Position numbers and translations under genes: made by a program | Notes under the pieces: model-generated | What the model saw: only the letters and a program-made list of their open reading frames with translations | Databases searched by the model: none | What the model was told of the DNA's origin: nothing | Assembly (NCBI RefSeq): GCF_002909255.1 | Contig: NZ_PIOB01000005.1 | Coordinates: forward strand, 186,001 to 250,000 | Length of the DNA: 64,000 bases | Origin: Arenibacter hampyeongensis | GTDB lineage: Bacteria; Bacteroidota; Bacteroidia; Flavobacteriales; Flavobacteriaceae | Direction of reading: 5' to 3' | In this document: one piece after another, positions 36,903-47,177 of the stretch | Position numbering within the stretch: position 1 is the stretch's first letter | Layout of the letters: every line of letters begins with the position of its first letter

Positions 36903-38396
36903 ATGAAAAATATGTTAAGGAATACAATGCTATTAGTGCTGCTGGCTTTGGCAATCAATAGCTGTTTAAAATACGATGATTTACGGGAAAACCCCAATCA
37001 GCCCAATTCGGTTCCGCCGAGTTTAATATTCACCCAATTAACCCCTGGGGTAGAATCTTCTTTCAGGGATACTTATGAAAGAATGCAATATCACCTATGG
37101 ATTGCAACCGATAATGTTTTTTCGCCAAATTTTTCTAGTGGTTTTGGAGGGTCATTTTCCTACGGAGACTTAAGGAACATAGATAAAATGATTGAAGAGG
37201 GAGAAAATGTCGGTGCCAACGAATATGCCATTTTGGGAAAATTTTATAAAGCATATACTTACCTTGAAATGACAAGGAGGATGGGAGATGTTCCACTGAG
37301 CGAAGCAGTGCAAGGGGTAGATAATCCCACTCCAAAATATGACTCCCAAAAGTCGGTTTACATTCAAAGTTTAAATTGGTTGGATGAAGCCAACCAAGAG
37401 TTGGGTGAGTTTATTACAAATAATCCTGGAGCCATATTGGAAGGGGACCTCTACTTTAATGGAAATCTAAAACAATGGCAAAGGTTGATCAATGCCTATA
37501 CCATTAGGATATTGATTTCCTTAAGTAAAAGGGAAAGTGATGCTGATGTGAATGTTAAAGGGCGTTTTGCAAATATCATCAGTAATTCTGCACAATATCC
37601 GCTCTTAACAGGATTGGGGGACAATGCTCAATTCACTTATTCCAATGCGGATGGCTTCAGACAGACCTATAATCCTGACCAAGCCGTTTACAGGGATGCA
37701 GTGGTGTATGCCGGGACTTACATTGACATGCTTAAAAACTATGAAGATCCAAGGCTTATGAAAGTGGCAGACCCAACCAAAGATGCCTTGGACGCCAACC
37801 CGGATGAGGTGGCTGTGCGAGCGGATTTTAATTCTTATGCCGGTGCAGATATTTCTGCCAATGGAACTGAGAACTCCTCAAAAAAATTGGACGGTGATTT
37901 CTCATTTCCACATTTTGATAAATATTGGAACTATGTAGGTCAGCCAGGAATTTTCATGAGCTATTGGGAGCAGGAACTGCACATTGCAGAGGCGGCTCAG
38001 CGTGGTTGGATAACTGAAGATGCAGAAGCACACTATAATAATGGCGTTACGGCTTCCATGGAGTTTTATAGCGTGGATGCGGCTGAAATTTCAACCTATT
38101 TAACCTCAAAGCAACCTTATATAGCAGGGGCAGCAGGTTTGACCAGGATCTTGGAGCAGAAGTATTTGGCATTCGCCGAAAATTCCAATCAGGAATCCTT
38201 TTTTACTACTAGAAGAACTGGAGTGCCGACCTATATTTTTTCGGATGAAAATAGCATTACGAAGTATCCTGTACGTTGGACATATCCAACTTCCGAAGAT
38301 TCAGATAATAGGGATAATTATCGGGCGGCACTTAGAGCGCAATTTGGTGCTGAGGTAGATGACAGGGATCAAGTAATCTGGCTACTTAAGGATTAA
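36903..38396 (+). CDS. SusD-like lipoprotein of the phosphonate locus
   Basis: This 497-residue lipoprotein (lipobox INSC, Cys21) belongs to the SusD-like group that begins with LRENPNQPNSVPPSLIFTQL. It has the core AYTYLEMTRRMGDVPLSEA and the late MSYWEQELHIAEAAQRGW. It starts 11 bases after susC and pairs with it on the cell surface to bind cargo. Confidence 0.95.
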   Translation: MKNMLRNTMLLVLLALAINSCLKYDDLRENPNQPNSVPPSLIFTQLTPGVESSFRDTYERMQYHLWIATDNVFSPNFSSGFGGSFSYGDLRNIDKMIEEGENVGANEYAILGKFYKAYTYLEMTRRMGDVPLSEAVQGVDNPTPKYDSQKSVYIQSLNWLDEANQELGEFITNNPGAILEGDLYFNGNLKQWQRLINAYTIRILISLSKRESDADVNVKGRFANIISNSAQYPLLTGLGDNAQFTYSNADGFRQTYNPDQAVYRDAVVYAGTYIDMLKNYEDPRLMKVADPTKDALDANPDEVAVRADFNSYAGADISANGTENSSKKLDGDFSFPHFDKYWNYVGQPGIFMSYWEQELHIAEAAQRGWITEDAEAHYNNGVTASMEFYSVDAAEISTYLTSKQPYIAGAAGLTRILEQKYLAFAENSNQESFFTTRRTGVPTYIFSDENSITKYPVRWTYPTSEDSDNRDNYRAALRAQFGAEVDDRDQVIWLLKD

Positions 38397-38416
38397 TACA
38401 TTTAAAATTTAATATA

Positions 38417-40135
38417 ATGAAAAATATAAAGAACTTTAAGGTTGTTGCCAGTGCGCTTCAGTTTGTACTATTCATTTTGTTCATCGGTTGTACAGTAGAC
38501 CGTGGAGAAGGATGGGCCGATGAAAGGTATTTGGAAGACTTCGAATTTTATGTATATCATACCAATCCATTAACTGGGGTGGAGTATACAGATGAGGAAT
38601 TGGCAGAATTAACATATGACCCCAAGGAGAAAGAATCATACGCCGAAGGTCAGCCTGTAGATTTGGCGATAGTAACTTCTAAGTTGCCATCGGAAATTAA
38701 AGTGCTCTCCGGAACGGATTTGTCTGTGCTTGAAATTCTGACAGATTTTCCGTCTTTTGGGGATAAATTTAAATCCAAAAGCTTTACATCAAGTTTAGAC
38801 GAGCTTAATCTATTGGAAATAGGGGATAAAACATCCCTTAAATTTGAAATTTTATATACTGATGGTTCTATTGGTGCTGTGGAATTTGAAATTAAAAAGG
38901 TAAAGTTTTTTGATCCAAATGCCATCATAGATACTTTTGTATATTTAAAGAAGAGTACGGGAGAAACTATTCCTTTGGCTATTGATGAAAATGTGACTTC
39001 AAGAGTAAAGGATGCTGCCTATGGCTCAATAGTAGAGTTTAATGGAGCGGATAACCAAGTAGAGATATTGGATGTTCCTGAATTGAGTTTTAGGCATGAC
39101 AGTGATTATTCTATAGGGTTTTGGGTAAATACTACTTCTACCGATAGTGATCCGGTAATGATAGGAGATCAGGACTGGGGCAGCTCTTCCAATCCAGGAT
39201 TGACCATAGCTTTCCGTGGAGACAATTGGCGTGTGGCAACGTCAGATGGTGTAACCAAAGCGGATACCAATTATGATGGCAGCTTTAATGATGGGGAATG
39301 GCATTATATAGTAACTACTTTTGATCGTGATGGTAGCATGACGCTGTATCAGGATGGTGCTTCAGTGGCCTCGGCAAGTATGACGGGAATTGGAAATACA
39401 GCTAGTGGAAATCCACTTCGTGTAGGACAGGATGGTACCGGTGCCTATGGCCAGTTCTTTGAAGGTAACATTGGAGAAATTACTATTTATGATTACGCTT
39501 TGTCTTCTCAGCAGGTTGCAGGTGTTTCTACACCCTTAACGGGCGTACAGTTGAAGACGCAGGATGGTGTTGTAAAGAATATAGCGGTAGCCAATGCTGG
39601 CGCTACCATTAGTAGCGAGAATGAAATGTCCACTTTCACCTTTGATGGTGTAGATCAGTTCGCAACAATTAGCGATGCAGATTTGGGCTTTAGACATGAC
39701 AACGATTATTCAATTTCATTTTGGGTGAATACAACGTCTTCTGATAGTGACCCGGTTATGATTGGTGATCAAGACTGGGGCAGCTCATCCAATAAAGGGT
39801 TGACCATAGCCTTCCGTGGTAGCAACTGGCGTGTTGCCACTTCTGATGGAACGACCAAAGCAGATACGGATTTTAATGGCAACTTTAATGATGGTGATTG
39901 GCACCTGCTAACGGTAACCTTTGATAGGGATGCCAATATGACCTTGTATCAGGACGGTAAGGAAGTAGCCAGTGCAAGTATGGCGGCTGTTGGCAATACA
40001 GAAAGTGGTAATCCATTGCGCTTGGCCCAAGACGGGACAAGTAACTATGGTCAGTTTTTTGAAGGAAAGATTGCAGGTACGGTAATCTATGATTATGCAC
40101 TTTCGGATATAGAAGTTGCGGCATTGTTTAATTAA
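38417..40135 (+). CDS. Surface lipoprotein with tandem LamG-like domains
   Basis: This 572-residue lipoprotein (lipobox FIGC, Cys25) has an N-terminal region of about 170 residues with no clear family, then two LamG/concanavalin-type domains (about 200-370 and 390-572). The two copies are highly similar, sharing SDPVMIGDQDWGSSSN and NWRVATSDG, so they come from a recent internal duplication visible in the DNA (about 39087-39510 and 39684-40110). LamG domains usually bind glycans or glycolipids. Its place right after susCD matches the surface glycan-binding protein of classical PULs. No catalytic motif is seen. Confidence 0.85.
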   Translation: MKNIKNFKVVASALQFVLFILFIGCTVDRGEGWADERYLEDFEFYVYHTNPLTGVEYTDEELAELTYDPKEKESYAEGQPVDLAIVTSKLPSEIKVLSGTDLSVLEILTDFPSFGDKFKSKSFTSSLDELNLLEIGDKTSLKFEILYTDGSIGAVEFEIKKVKFFDPNAIIDTFVYLKKSTGETIPLAIDENVTSRVKDAAYGSIVEFNGADNQVEILDVPELSFRHDSDYSIGFWVNTTSTDSDPVMIGDQDWGSSSNPGLTIAFRGDNWRVATSDGVTKADTNYDGSFNDGEWHYIVTTFDRDGSMTLYQDGASVASASMTGIGNTASGNPLRVGQDGTGAYGQFFEGNIGEITIYDYALSSQQVAGVSTPLTGVQLKTQDGVVKNIAVANAGATISSENEMSTFTFDGVDQFATISDADLGFRHDNDYSISFWVNTTSSDSDPVMIGDQDWGSSSNKGLTIAFRGSNWRVATSDGTTKADTDFNGNFNDGDWHLLTVTFDRDANMTLYQDGKEVASASMAAVGNTESGNPLRLAQDGTSNYGQFFEGKIAGTVIYDYALSDIEVAALFN

Positions 40136-40185
40136 TCACAGTACAAACCTAGTTGTATAAAATTGAGTTGAGTTAGTTTTTTAAT

Positions 40186-40217
40186 AAGGGAGGGGCTTTG
40201 AATGCTTCTCCCTTTTT
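40186..40217 (+). terminator. Terminator-like hairpin after the tandem-LamG gene
   Basis: AAGGGAG (40186-40192) pairs with CTCCCTT (40208-40214) followed by Ts. It separates the susC-susD-LamG unit from the phosphodiesterase and phn genes. Confidence 0.7.
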
Positions 40218-40258
40218 AATTTTACGGTCTTTTTATTAAAATATATATTACTTGTGAA

Positions 40259-41911
40259 ATGGGAATTATAAAAGTAAAATTATTGATGGGTTTAATGGCA
40301 ATGTCAATATGGTCCTGTTCAGAAAATAATTCGTCAGAATTAAAAGTGGATGAGGAAGTGAAGACAGAGTCTAAAAAAGTATTGATTATTGGTATAGATG
40401 GCTGTAGGCCAGATGGCATAACAGCAGCCAATACCCCCAATTTGGATGCACTCATGGCTAATGGCACCTATTCTTTGGATGCCAGAAATACAGGAATTAC
40501 ATCAAGTGGGCCCGGATGGTCATCAATGTTGACAGGCGTGTGGCAGGACAAACATAAGGTTGTGGATAACTCCTTCTCAGGATCTGATTTTACCAGATAC
40601 CCTCATTTTTTTAAGAGAATTGAAGAAAATAATCCCGATAATCGAACTGTATCCGTATCCCAGTGGCACCCAATTAACAACCAAATTGCTCAAGGTTCTG
40701 TAGATATTACCAGAAACACGGCAGATACGAGCGCGGATGTCAAAAATAAGGCAGTAGCAGAACTTGGTGTTGAGGACCTTAGGGCGCTATTTGTTCATTT
40801 TGATGATGTGGATCACGCCGGACACGGTTCAGGTTTCAGTCCCAATAATCCTGCTTATATTACTGCAATTGAAACGGTTGATGTAGCTATAGGGGAGTTG
40901 ATTGTTGCTTTAAAAAATCGCCCAGAATATATCAAGGAAGATTGGATCGTGATAGTAAGCACTGATCATGGCGGTATTGGAACAAGCCATGGGGGAGATA
41001 CAGATGAGGAACGCACTATCTTTATGATTGTTAGTGGGGACAATATTCCAAATAACGAAATTGCCAAAACAACATCAGCGGTCGAGATTCCTCCAGCAGA
41101 AAATTGTTTAAATAGTGATACGGAGCTTTATTTAGAATCCAATGGTAGTATTTCCATTCCGGATAATGTGGCCTATAGTTTTGGAGCTACCCAAGATTTT
41201 TCGATTGAATGCCGAATTCGTAGCAAAGTACCTTCTGATGTTGGAGTTATAGCCAAAAAGGATTGGGACAGTGGTATCTTGCCAGGGTATGTTTTTTCTT
41301 TTAAACCCGGCACCAAAAACTTTAAAGTAAATGTGGGGGATGGTACCAATAGGGTAGATGTTGAGGCTGGACAAATTACGGATAATGAATGGCATACCGT
41401 AAGTGCCACTTTTGATAGAGACGGTCTGTTAAAAGTATTTGTTGATGGTATTTTAAAGAATAGTGCAGATATGTCATCTATCGGAAATATAGACAATACG
41501 TTTCCTTTTACCATTGGCGCGGATGGCAATGATGCTTATAAGTATAATGGATACATTTCCGAAGTGAGGGTTTTTAACGGTTTGTTGGAAACCGAAACTA
41601 TAGATGCCTGGAAATGTAAAATTTTGGATGACACACATCCAATGGTTACCGGTCTAAAGGGCCATTGGAAATTAACAGAAGGTTCTGGAGCATTAATAAC
41701 CGATGCCAGTTCAACAGCGGCAAACGGAACTTTGGTTGGAGGGGAATGGAAAGACGCAACTGTTGCTTCCATTGAAACGGTAAATGATTATAAGGATACA
41801 CCACGTACTGTTGACGTAGTAAAAACAGCCCTGACCCATTTGTGTATTAAAATTGAGGAAAATTGGGGTTTGGAAGGAATATCGCTTATCCAGGAATCAT
41901 GTAAAAATTAA
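40259..41911 (+). CDS. Alkaline-phosphatase-fold phosphodiesterase lipoprotein fused to a LamG domain
   Basis: This 550-residue lipoprotein (lipobox IWSC, Cys20) has an N-terminal type I phosphodiesterase/nucleotide pyrophosphatase domain (about 38-275) with metal ligands in IIGIDGCRPDG, DDVDHAGHG and STDHGGIGTSHGG. The nucleophile position holds Ser83 (TSSGPGWSS) where many relatives have Thr. A LamG-like domain follows (about 280-450) and then a short C-terminal tail. It should act in the periplasm or at the surface to cleave phosphate or phosphonate esters from a bound glycan or lipid. The exact ester is unknown. Confidence 0.87.
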   Translation: MGIIKVKLLMGLMAMSIWSCSENNSSELKVDEEVKTESKKVLIIGIDGCRPDGITAANTPNLDALMANGTYSLDARNTGITSSGPGWSSMLTGVWQDKHKVVDNSFSGSDFTRYPHFFKRIEENNPDNRTVSVSQWHPINNQIAQGSVDITRNTADTSADVKNKAVAELGVEDLRALFVHFDDVDHAGHGSGFSPNNPAYITAIETVDVAIGELIVALKNRPEYIKEDWIVIVSTDHGGIGTSHGGDTDEERTIFMIVSGDNIPNNEIAKTTSAVEIPPAENCLNSDTELYLESNGSISIPDNVAYSFGATQDFSIECRIRSKVPSDVGVIAKKDWDSGILPGYVFSFKPGTKNFKVNVGDGTNRVDVEAGQITDNEWHTVSATFDRDGLLKVFVDGILKNSADMSSIGNIDNTFPFTIGADGNDAYKYNGYISEVRVFNGLLETETIDAWKCKILDDTHPMVTGLKGHWKLTEGSGALITDASSTAANGTLVGGEWKDATVASIETVNDYKDTPRTVDVVKTALTHLCIKIEENWGLEGISLIQESCKN

Positions 41912-41997
41912 CAATTTTAACATCAATAATTATCCTATATGTAAAATTTTTGTACTTTAGTGCAAAATAAATTTTCAACGCAAAGTTATTCTTAAAC

Positions 41998-43215
41998 ATG
42001 AACATTAACGACAGAAGTTACCCAAAGCAAAAGCAGACCATTATTGGAATATGTATGGATGGAACCTCTTATCCATATTATGAAGGAGCCAAAGAAGTGA
42101 TGCCGAATTTGCAACGTTTTATAAAGGAAGGTTCTATGGGTATGGTGAAAAGTGTTATTCCGTCTTTTACCAACCCAAATAACATGGCTATTGTCACTGG
42201 GGTTACCCCAAAAGTAAACGGAATTTGTGGAAATTTTTATTGGGATACAGACCTGCAACAAGAGGTTATGATGAACGACCCAAAGTATTTAAAAGTACCT
42301 ACTATCCTGTCTGAACTGAGTAAAAATGGGAGGAAAGTTGCAGTTGTGACCGCCAAGGATAAATTACGGAAGATGCTGGCCCATAATCTGGACGGGATAT
42401 GTTTTTCTGCAGAATTTGCCAATCAGGCTACTTTGCAAGAAAACGGCATTGAAAATGTTGAGCAAGGATTAATGGGCAAGGAAAGACCTGGAATCTATGA
42501 TCCCTATATTTCTGTTTATTGTATTGAGGCCGGAGCCAAGTTGTTGAAGAGGGAACATTTTGATGTAATGTATCTGACTACAACGGACTTTGTGCAACAT
42601 AAATATGCACCTGGAAGTGCAGATGCGAACGATTTTTTATCAAAAATAGACCTTTGGCTCGGTGAGTTGGACAAGTTGGGAGCCATTATTGGGGTGACCG
42701 CCGACCATGGAATGCAGGCCAAGACCAATCCGGATGGCAGTCCAAAGGTTCAGTTTATAGAACAACTTCTGGATGCCCAAAAAATTAAGTCAAGGGTAAT
42801 TTTACCTATAACAGATCCTTATGTAGTACATCACGGGGCCTTAGGTGGCTATGGTACGCTGTATTTGGAGGATAAATCACAGTTAAAGGCGGCCAAAGAA
42901 TATTTGTTGTCCCTTGACGGAATTGAAAAGGTACTGACCAATAAGGAAGCTGTGGAAGAATTTGAATTACCAGGAGATCGAATAGGAGATTTGGTGGTAT
43001 TGGCCGATTCTGCTACTACTATTGGCAGAACCCCCGATTGGCACGAACTGGACAAGGTGAAGGAAGGTTTGCGCTCGCATGGTGGAGAGCACTGTCAAGA
43101 GGTGCCTATGATATTCAATAAGAAATTGAACGCTGAATACAATGATAAATTGGCATCTGGTACCAGTAGAAACTTTGATCTGTTTCACTTTTTGAGTAAC
43201 GGATTTTCTAATTAA
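41998..43215 (+). CDS. phnA: Phosphonoacetate hydrolase
   Basis: PhnA cleaves phosphonoacetate to acetate and phosphate, the last step of one AEP degradation route. The 405-residue protein has no signal peptide. It is an alkaline-phosphatase-superfamily member with Asp21 in ICMDGTSYPYY, the nucleophile Thr58 in PSFTNPNN, metal ligands in TTDFVQHKYAPGSAD and VTADHGM, and SHGGEH near the C terminus. phnY and phnW follow directly, which makes the assignment strong. A -7-like TACTTTAG lies at 41953-41960 upstream, so the phn genes may have their own promoter. Confidence 0.95.
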   Translation: MNINDRSYPKQKQTIIGICMDGTSYPYYEGAKEVMPNLQRFIKEGSMGMVKSVIPSFTNPNNMAIVTGVTPKVNGICGNFYWDTDLQQEVMMNDPKYLKVPTILSELSKNGRKVAVVTAKDKLRKMLAHNLDGICFSAEFANQATLQENGIENVEQGLMGKERPGIYDPYISVYCIEAGAKLLKREHFDVMYLTTTDFVQHKYAPGSADANDFLSKIDLWLGELDKLGAIIGVTADHGMQAKTNPDGSPKVQFIEQLLDAQKIKSRVILPITDPYVVHHGALGGYGTLYLEDKSQLKAAKEYLLSLDGIEKVLTNKEAVEEFELPGDRIGDLVVLADSATTIGRTPDWHELDKVKEGLRSHGGEHCQEVPMIFNKKLNAEYNDKLASGTSRNFDLFHFLSNGFSN

Positions 43216-43233
43216 ACCACTTAAAACACTGTT

Positions 43234-44661
43234 ATGATCGAATTTGGAAGTATAATCAATGGAAAACAGGTGAAAAGCGGTGAATGGATCGATATTTATA
43301 ATCCATTTACCAAGAAACAGGTAGGAAGGGTGTCATCCATAGATACAAAAACCTTGGATAAGGTTTTAACGGATACCAAAAATTCCAAGATGACCCTTAC
43401 GCGCTATGAGCGCTATGATATATTGAATAAAATTGCCAATGCCCTTGAAGAGCGGGTTGATGAGGTTAGCAAAATGATTACCGATGAAACGGGACTTTGT
43501 TTAAAAGATACCCGTTATGAAGCCAGTAGGGTTTCAGATGTGCTTCGTTTTTCTGCTATGAAGGCATTGGACGATGACTCCCAAGTGTTTCCTTGCGATG
43601 TTTCCAAAAACGGAAAGCCTAGAAGGATATATACTACTCGTGTTCCTTTGGGTCTAATTAGTTGTATTACCCCCTTTAATCACCCTATGAACCAAGTGGT
43701 TCACAAAATTGCTCCTGCCATTGCCACCAACAATACGGTAGTTTTGAAGCCTTCTGAGAAGACGCCTCTGTCGGCCTACTATTTCGCCCAATTGGCCTTG
43801 GATTGTGGTTTGCCCCCAAATATGTTGAACGTTATTAATGGTGCCGACGTGCAGGCAACCGCTGAAATGATGACCATTCATCCCGAAATTACTATGGTCT
43901 CCTTTACAGGAGGTAGTAGAGTGGGGAAAATAATAGCCTCCAAAGCTGGGTATAAAAAATTGGTTTTGGAACTTGGTGGAAGTTCAGCATTGTTAATTCT
44001 CGAAGATGCCGATATAGATGAGGCGGTAGAAGTGACCATGTCCGGAACTTTTAAGAATTCCGCCCAACGCTGTACGGCCATTAGAAGGATTTTAGTTCAC
44101 GAAAGTATTGCGGACACCTATGCCACCAAATTGGCAACTCGAGTAAAAGCCTTAAAATATGGGGATCCCTATAATGCCGAAAACGATATGGGAACTGTTA
44201 TTACTGAAGAATCTGCCATGGAAATGGAAGCACGTGTCCAAAATGCAATAGATAATGGGGCAGTATTATTGGCAGGACATAAGCGTGAAGGTGCCCTTTA
44301 TGCCCCAACAGTTTTAGATCATGTGCAAAATGCCCACGAAGTAGTTGCTAAAGAGACCTTTGGTCCCGTTGCCCCAATTATTAGGTTCAAAACTTTGGAT
44401 GAAGCTATTGATATCGCCAATGATACTCCATATGGTTTGTCCGGGGGTGTGGTAAGTAATCACTGGCCATCCATACAACGGGTAATTACCGAGTTGGATA
44501 CGGGTACCGTTAATGTAAACGAAGCGCCCAGCTATCGCCTGGAATGGACTCCTTTTGGAGGAGTTAAGGATTCCGGCCTGGGGTATAAGGAAGGGGTAAT
44601 AGAGACGATGAAAGGGTATACCTATGTTAAGACCTATTCCTTGCCTTGGGATATTGCCTAG
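43234..44661 (+). CDS. phnY: Phosphonoacetaldehyde dehydrogenase
   Basis: This 475-residue NAD-dependent aldehyde dehydrogenase oxidises phosphonoacetaldehyde to phosphonoacetate in the cytoplasm. It has TPFNHPMNQVVHKIAPA, KPSEKTPLSAYYFA, FTGGSRVGK, the catalytic Glu in LELGGSS and catalytic Cys280 in NSAQRCTAIRR. The RCTA context and its position between phnA and phnW, 18 bases after phnA, support PhnY rather than a general aldehyde dehydrogenase. Confidence 0.94.
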   Translation: MIEFGSIINGKQVKSGEWIDIYNPFTKKQVGRVSSIDTKTLDKVLTDTKNSKMTLTRYERYDILNKIANALEERVDEVSKMITDETGLCLKDTRYEASRVSDVLRFSAMKALDDDSQVFPCDVSKNGKPRRIYTTRVPLGLISCITPFNHPMNQVVHKIAPAIATNNTVVLKPSEKTPLSAYYFAQLALDCGLPPNMLNVINGADVQATAEMMTIHPEITMVSFTGGSRVGKIIASKAGYKKLVLELGGSSALLILEDADIDEAVEVTMSGTFKNSAQRCTAIRRILVHESIADTYATKLATRVKALKYGDPYNAENDMGTVITEESAMEMEARVQNAIDNGAVLLAGHKREGALYAPTVLDHVQNAHEVVAKETFGPVAPIIRFKTLDEAIDIANDTPYGLSGGVVSNHWPSIQRVITELDTGTVNVNEAPSYRLEWTPFGGVKDSGLGYKEGVIETMKGYTYVKTYSLPWDIA

Positions 44662-44727
44662 GGATATATTTAAATTTTTCAATCATTATTTGAGTAAGTC
44701 TAAATCTTAATCGAAAAAAAATATTAC

Positions 44728-45840
44728 ATGCAAATAAAAAGAAATGTGTTGTTGAACCCTGGTCCTGCAACAACAACGGACTCCGTAAAATTGGCTCAGG
44801 CAGTTACCGATATTTGTCCTAGGGAAAAAGAGTTCGGCGATTTAATGGAATATTGTGCCACTGAAATCACCAAATTTGTAGGCGACCCCAAAGAGTACTC
44901 CACGGTTATGTTCGGGGGTTCGGGTACGGCAACCGTAGAGGCCATATTGAGTTCGGTAGTCCCTGAAAATGGTCGTATCCTTATCATAGACAACGGAGCC
45001 TATGGCAAGCGTATGTGTCAGATTACCAAGATTTATAAACTGGATACCGTGGTTTTTGAATCATCGTCCATAGCACCAATCGATTTAAAGGCCCTGGAGG
45101 AAGTAATTAAAAGCGAAAAAGGATTGACCCATTTGGCCATGATCCATCATGAAACCACTACTGGCCTGTTGAATGATATTTCGGCGGTGGGGAATTTATG
45201 TGCTACCTATAATATAAGCTTCATAGTGGACTCCATGAGCGGTTTTGCGGCAATACCTGTAGACATGAAAGCTATGAATATAGATTATTTGGCCGCTAGC
45301 TCCAACAAGAATATTCAGGGAATGGCAGGAATAGGATTTGCCATTTGTAGTAAAAAAGCTTTGTTGGAAACAGAATCCATTCCAATGCGGAACTTATATC
45401 TTAACCTGTATGCGCAATACGCCTATTTCGAAAAAACGCATCAAACAAGGTTTACCCCACCGGTACAAACATTTTATGCCTTAAAACAGGCCATAATAGA
45501 AACCAAGGAGGAAACTATTGAGAAACGATATGCCAGATATGCCAAATCTTGGGAAACATTACTGAGTGGAATAGGCGAAATGGGGTTGGAATATTTAATA
45601 GATAAGGAACATCATTCAAAAATAATCACCTCCATTATAGAACCTAAGAATGATAAATATGATTTTGAGGAAATGCACGATTTTTTCTTCGAAAGAGGAT
45701 TTACCATATACCCAGGTAAGGTTAATAATTATGATACCTTCAGGATATCCAATATAGGGCAAATAGATTATACGGATATTCAAAATTTTCTAAAGGTCTT
45801 AAAGGAATACCTTGTACAAATAGGTTTTATAAAAACTTAA
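44728..45840 (+). CDS. phnW: 2-aminoethylphosphonate-pyruvate transaminase
   Basis: PhnW moves the amino group of 2-aminoethylphosphonate to pyruvate, giving phosphonoacetaldehyde and alanine. The 370-residue protein has the start LLNPGPATTTDSVKLAQ, DICPREKEFGDLM, FGGSGTATVEA and the PLP lysine Lys194 in SSNKNIQGMAGIGF. It completes the PhnW-PhnY-PhnA set in this cluster. No phosphonatase (PhnX) gene is present, consistent with the hydrolase branch. Confidence 0.96.
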   Translation: MQIKRNVLLNPGPATTTDSVKLAQAVTDICPREKEFGDLMEYCATEITKFVGDPKEYSTVMFGGSGTATVEAILSSVVPENGRILIIDNGAYGKRMCQITKIYKLDTVVFESSSIAPIDLKALEEVIKSEKGLTHLAMIHHETTTGLLNDISAVGNLCATYNISFIVDSMSGFAAIPVDMKAMNIDYLAASSNKNIQGMAGIGFAICSKKALLETESIPMRNLYLNLYAQYAYFEKTHQTRFTPPVQTFYALKQAIIETKEETIEKRYARYAKSWETLLSGIGEMGLEYLIDKEHHSKIITSIIEPKNDKYDFEEMHDFFFERGFTIYPGKVNNYDTFRISNIGQIDYTDIQNFLKVLKEYLVQIGFIKT

Positions 45841-45914
45841 TCTCCATTACAGATTATAGTTTGTTAAATGTCTACTATCCTTAATAAAGTTTAATTTAAG
45901 TGTAAAGTCCAACC

Positions 45915-47177
45915 ATGAGTTTAACAGCTGATCAGAAGTATTGGAGGAAAAGAATATTTGTTCTCACTTGGCTCGCCTATGCGGGATTTTATTTCGGTAG
46001 AAAAAACTTGTCGGTCACCTGGAGCTCCATGGAAAAAGACTTGGGGCTGGACAACTCTGATTACGCTTCTATAATTTTTGTGTACAGTTTGATATATACC
46101 ATTGGGCAATTTGTAAATGGGTACCTATCGGATACCTTTGGACCCAGAAAGGTGGTCACGTTTGGACTGTTTTTAGCCGCAATAGGAAACTTATTTCTAG
46201 GAATGACATTTTCCGCAGGGGTGATTGTTTTTCTGATAGCGGCAAATGGTTATGGCCAATCCACTGGATGGAGTGGGTTAATAAAGAACATGACCCCTTG
46301 GTTCAGAAGAACGGAACGGGGGATAGTTATGTCCTGGTGGTCCACTTGTTATGTTACTGGTGGCTTTCTGGCTACCATTTTTGCTACTTATGTTGCTTTC
46401 GATATGGAGTTCCTTTCGGAGCTGGGGTGGAAAAGAGGTTTTATTTTTCCTTCACTGATACTCTTTGTTATTGCCATCCTGTACCTCATGTTTACAAGAA
46501 ACAATCCGGAAGATGTTGGCCTACCTCAGATAGTTGAAAATAAGTATGAATTTGAAGGGGGTGCCAAGGCAGAGAAGCTTAAAATATTGGGCCTGTTGCT
46601 AAGGAACAGTTCCCTTTGGGTCTATTCCAGTTGCTATATGATCCTTAAAATGACCAGATATGCATTTCTTTTCTGGTTGCCAGTATATTTGGAAAAGGCG
46701 TTGCATTATGATGTAAGTGATGCAGGTTATATGTCGTCGGTATATGAGTTGATAGGCTTTTTTGGGGTCATCCTAGCGGGTTATAGCTCGGATAAGATCT
46801 TTAAATCAAATCGATTTAGTACAGTTGCTATAATGATGATAGGGTTGGGTCTTGCCTGTTTAGTTCATCCCTATATGGTTCCTTACGGGAAAATAGCGAC
46901 CATTATCAGTATCGCCCTTATTGGGATAGCCACTTACGGGCCGGATTCCTTGATCTGTACGGCTGGTTCTATGGATGTTGGTGGTACCAAAGGTGCTGCA
47001 ATGGCTGCTGGTATCATTAATGGTATGGGGTCTGTGGGACAGATGTTCTCGGGCTTTATAGTAGTGGCAATTAACGAGTATTACGGGTGGGACAATCTAT
47101 TTTACTTTTTTGTTGTAATGTCCTTCATCGGTGGGGGGTTGGCAGCTTTAAAGTGGAACCAGCAAAGTTCGGATTAG
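45915..47177 (+). CDS. MFS transporter, organophosphate:phosphate antiporter-like
   Basis: This 420-residue inner-membrane carrier has about 12 spans and features of the GlpT/UhpT/PgtP group: YAGFYFGRKNLSVTW at the first span, YTIGQFVNGYLSDTFGPRKV and WSGLIKNMTPWFRRTERGI. Members exchange organic phosphates for phosphate. Placed between phnW and a phosphonate-associated dehydrogenase, it is a good candidate for uptake of AEP or a related small phosphonate. There is no PhnCDE-type ABC transporter in the window. Confidence 0.88.
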   Translation: MSLTADQKYWRKRIFVLTWLAYAGFYFGRKNLSVTWSSMEKDLGLDNSDYASIIFVYSLIYTIGQFVNGYLSDTFGPRKVVTFGLFLAAIGNLFLGMTFSAGVIVFLIAANGYGQSTGWSGLIKNMTPWFRRTERGIVMSWWSTCYVTGGFLATIFATYVAFDMEFLSELGWKRGFIFPSLILFVIAILYLMFTRNNPEDVGLPQIVENKYEFEGGAKAEKLKILGLLLRNSSLWVYSSCYMILKMTRYAFLFWLPVYLEKALHYDVSDAGYMSSVYELIGFFGVILAGYSSDKIFKSNRFSTVAIMMIGLGLACLVHPYMVPYGKIATIISIALIGIATYGPDSLICTAGSMDVGGTKGAAMAAGIINGMGSVGQMFSGFIVVAINEYYGWDNLFYFFVVMSFIGGGLAALKWNQQSSD

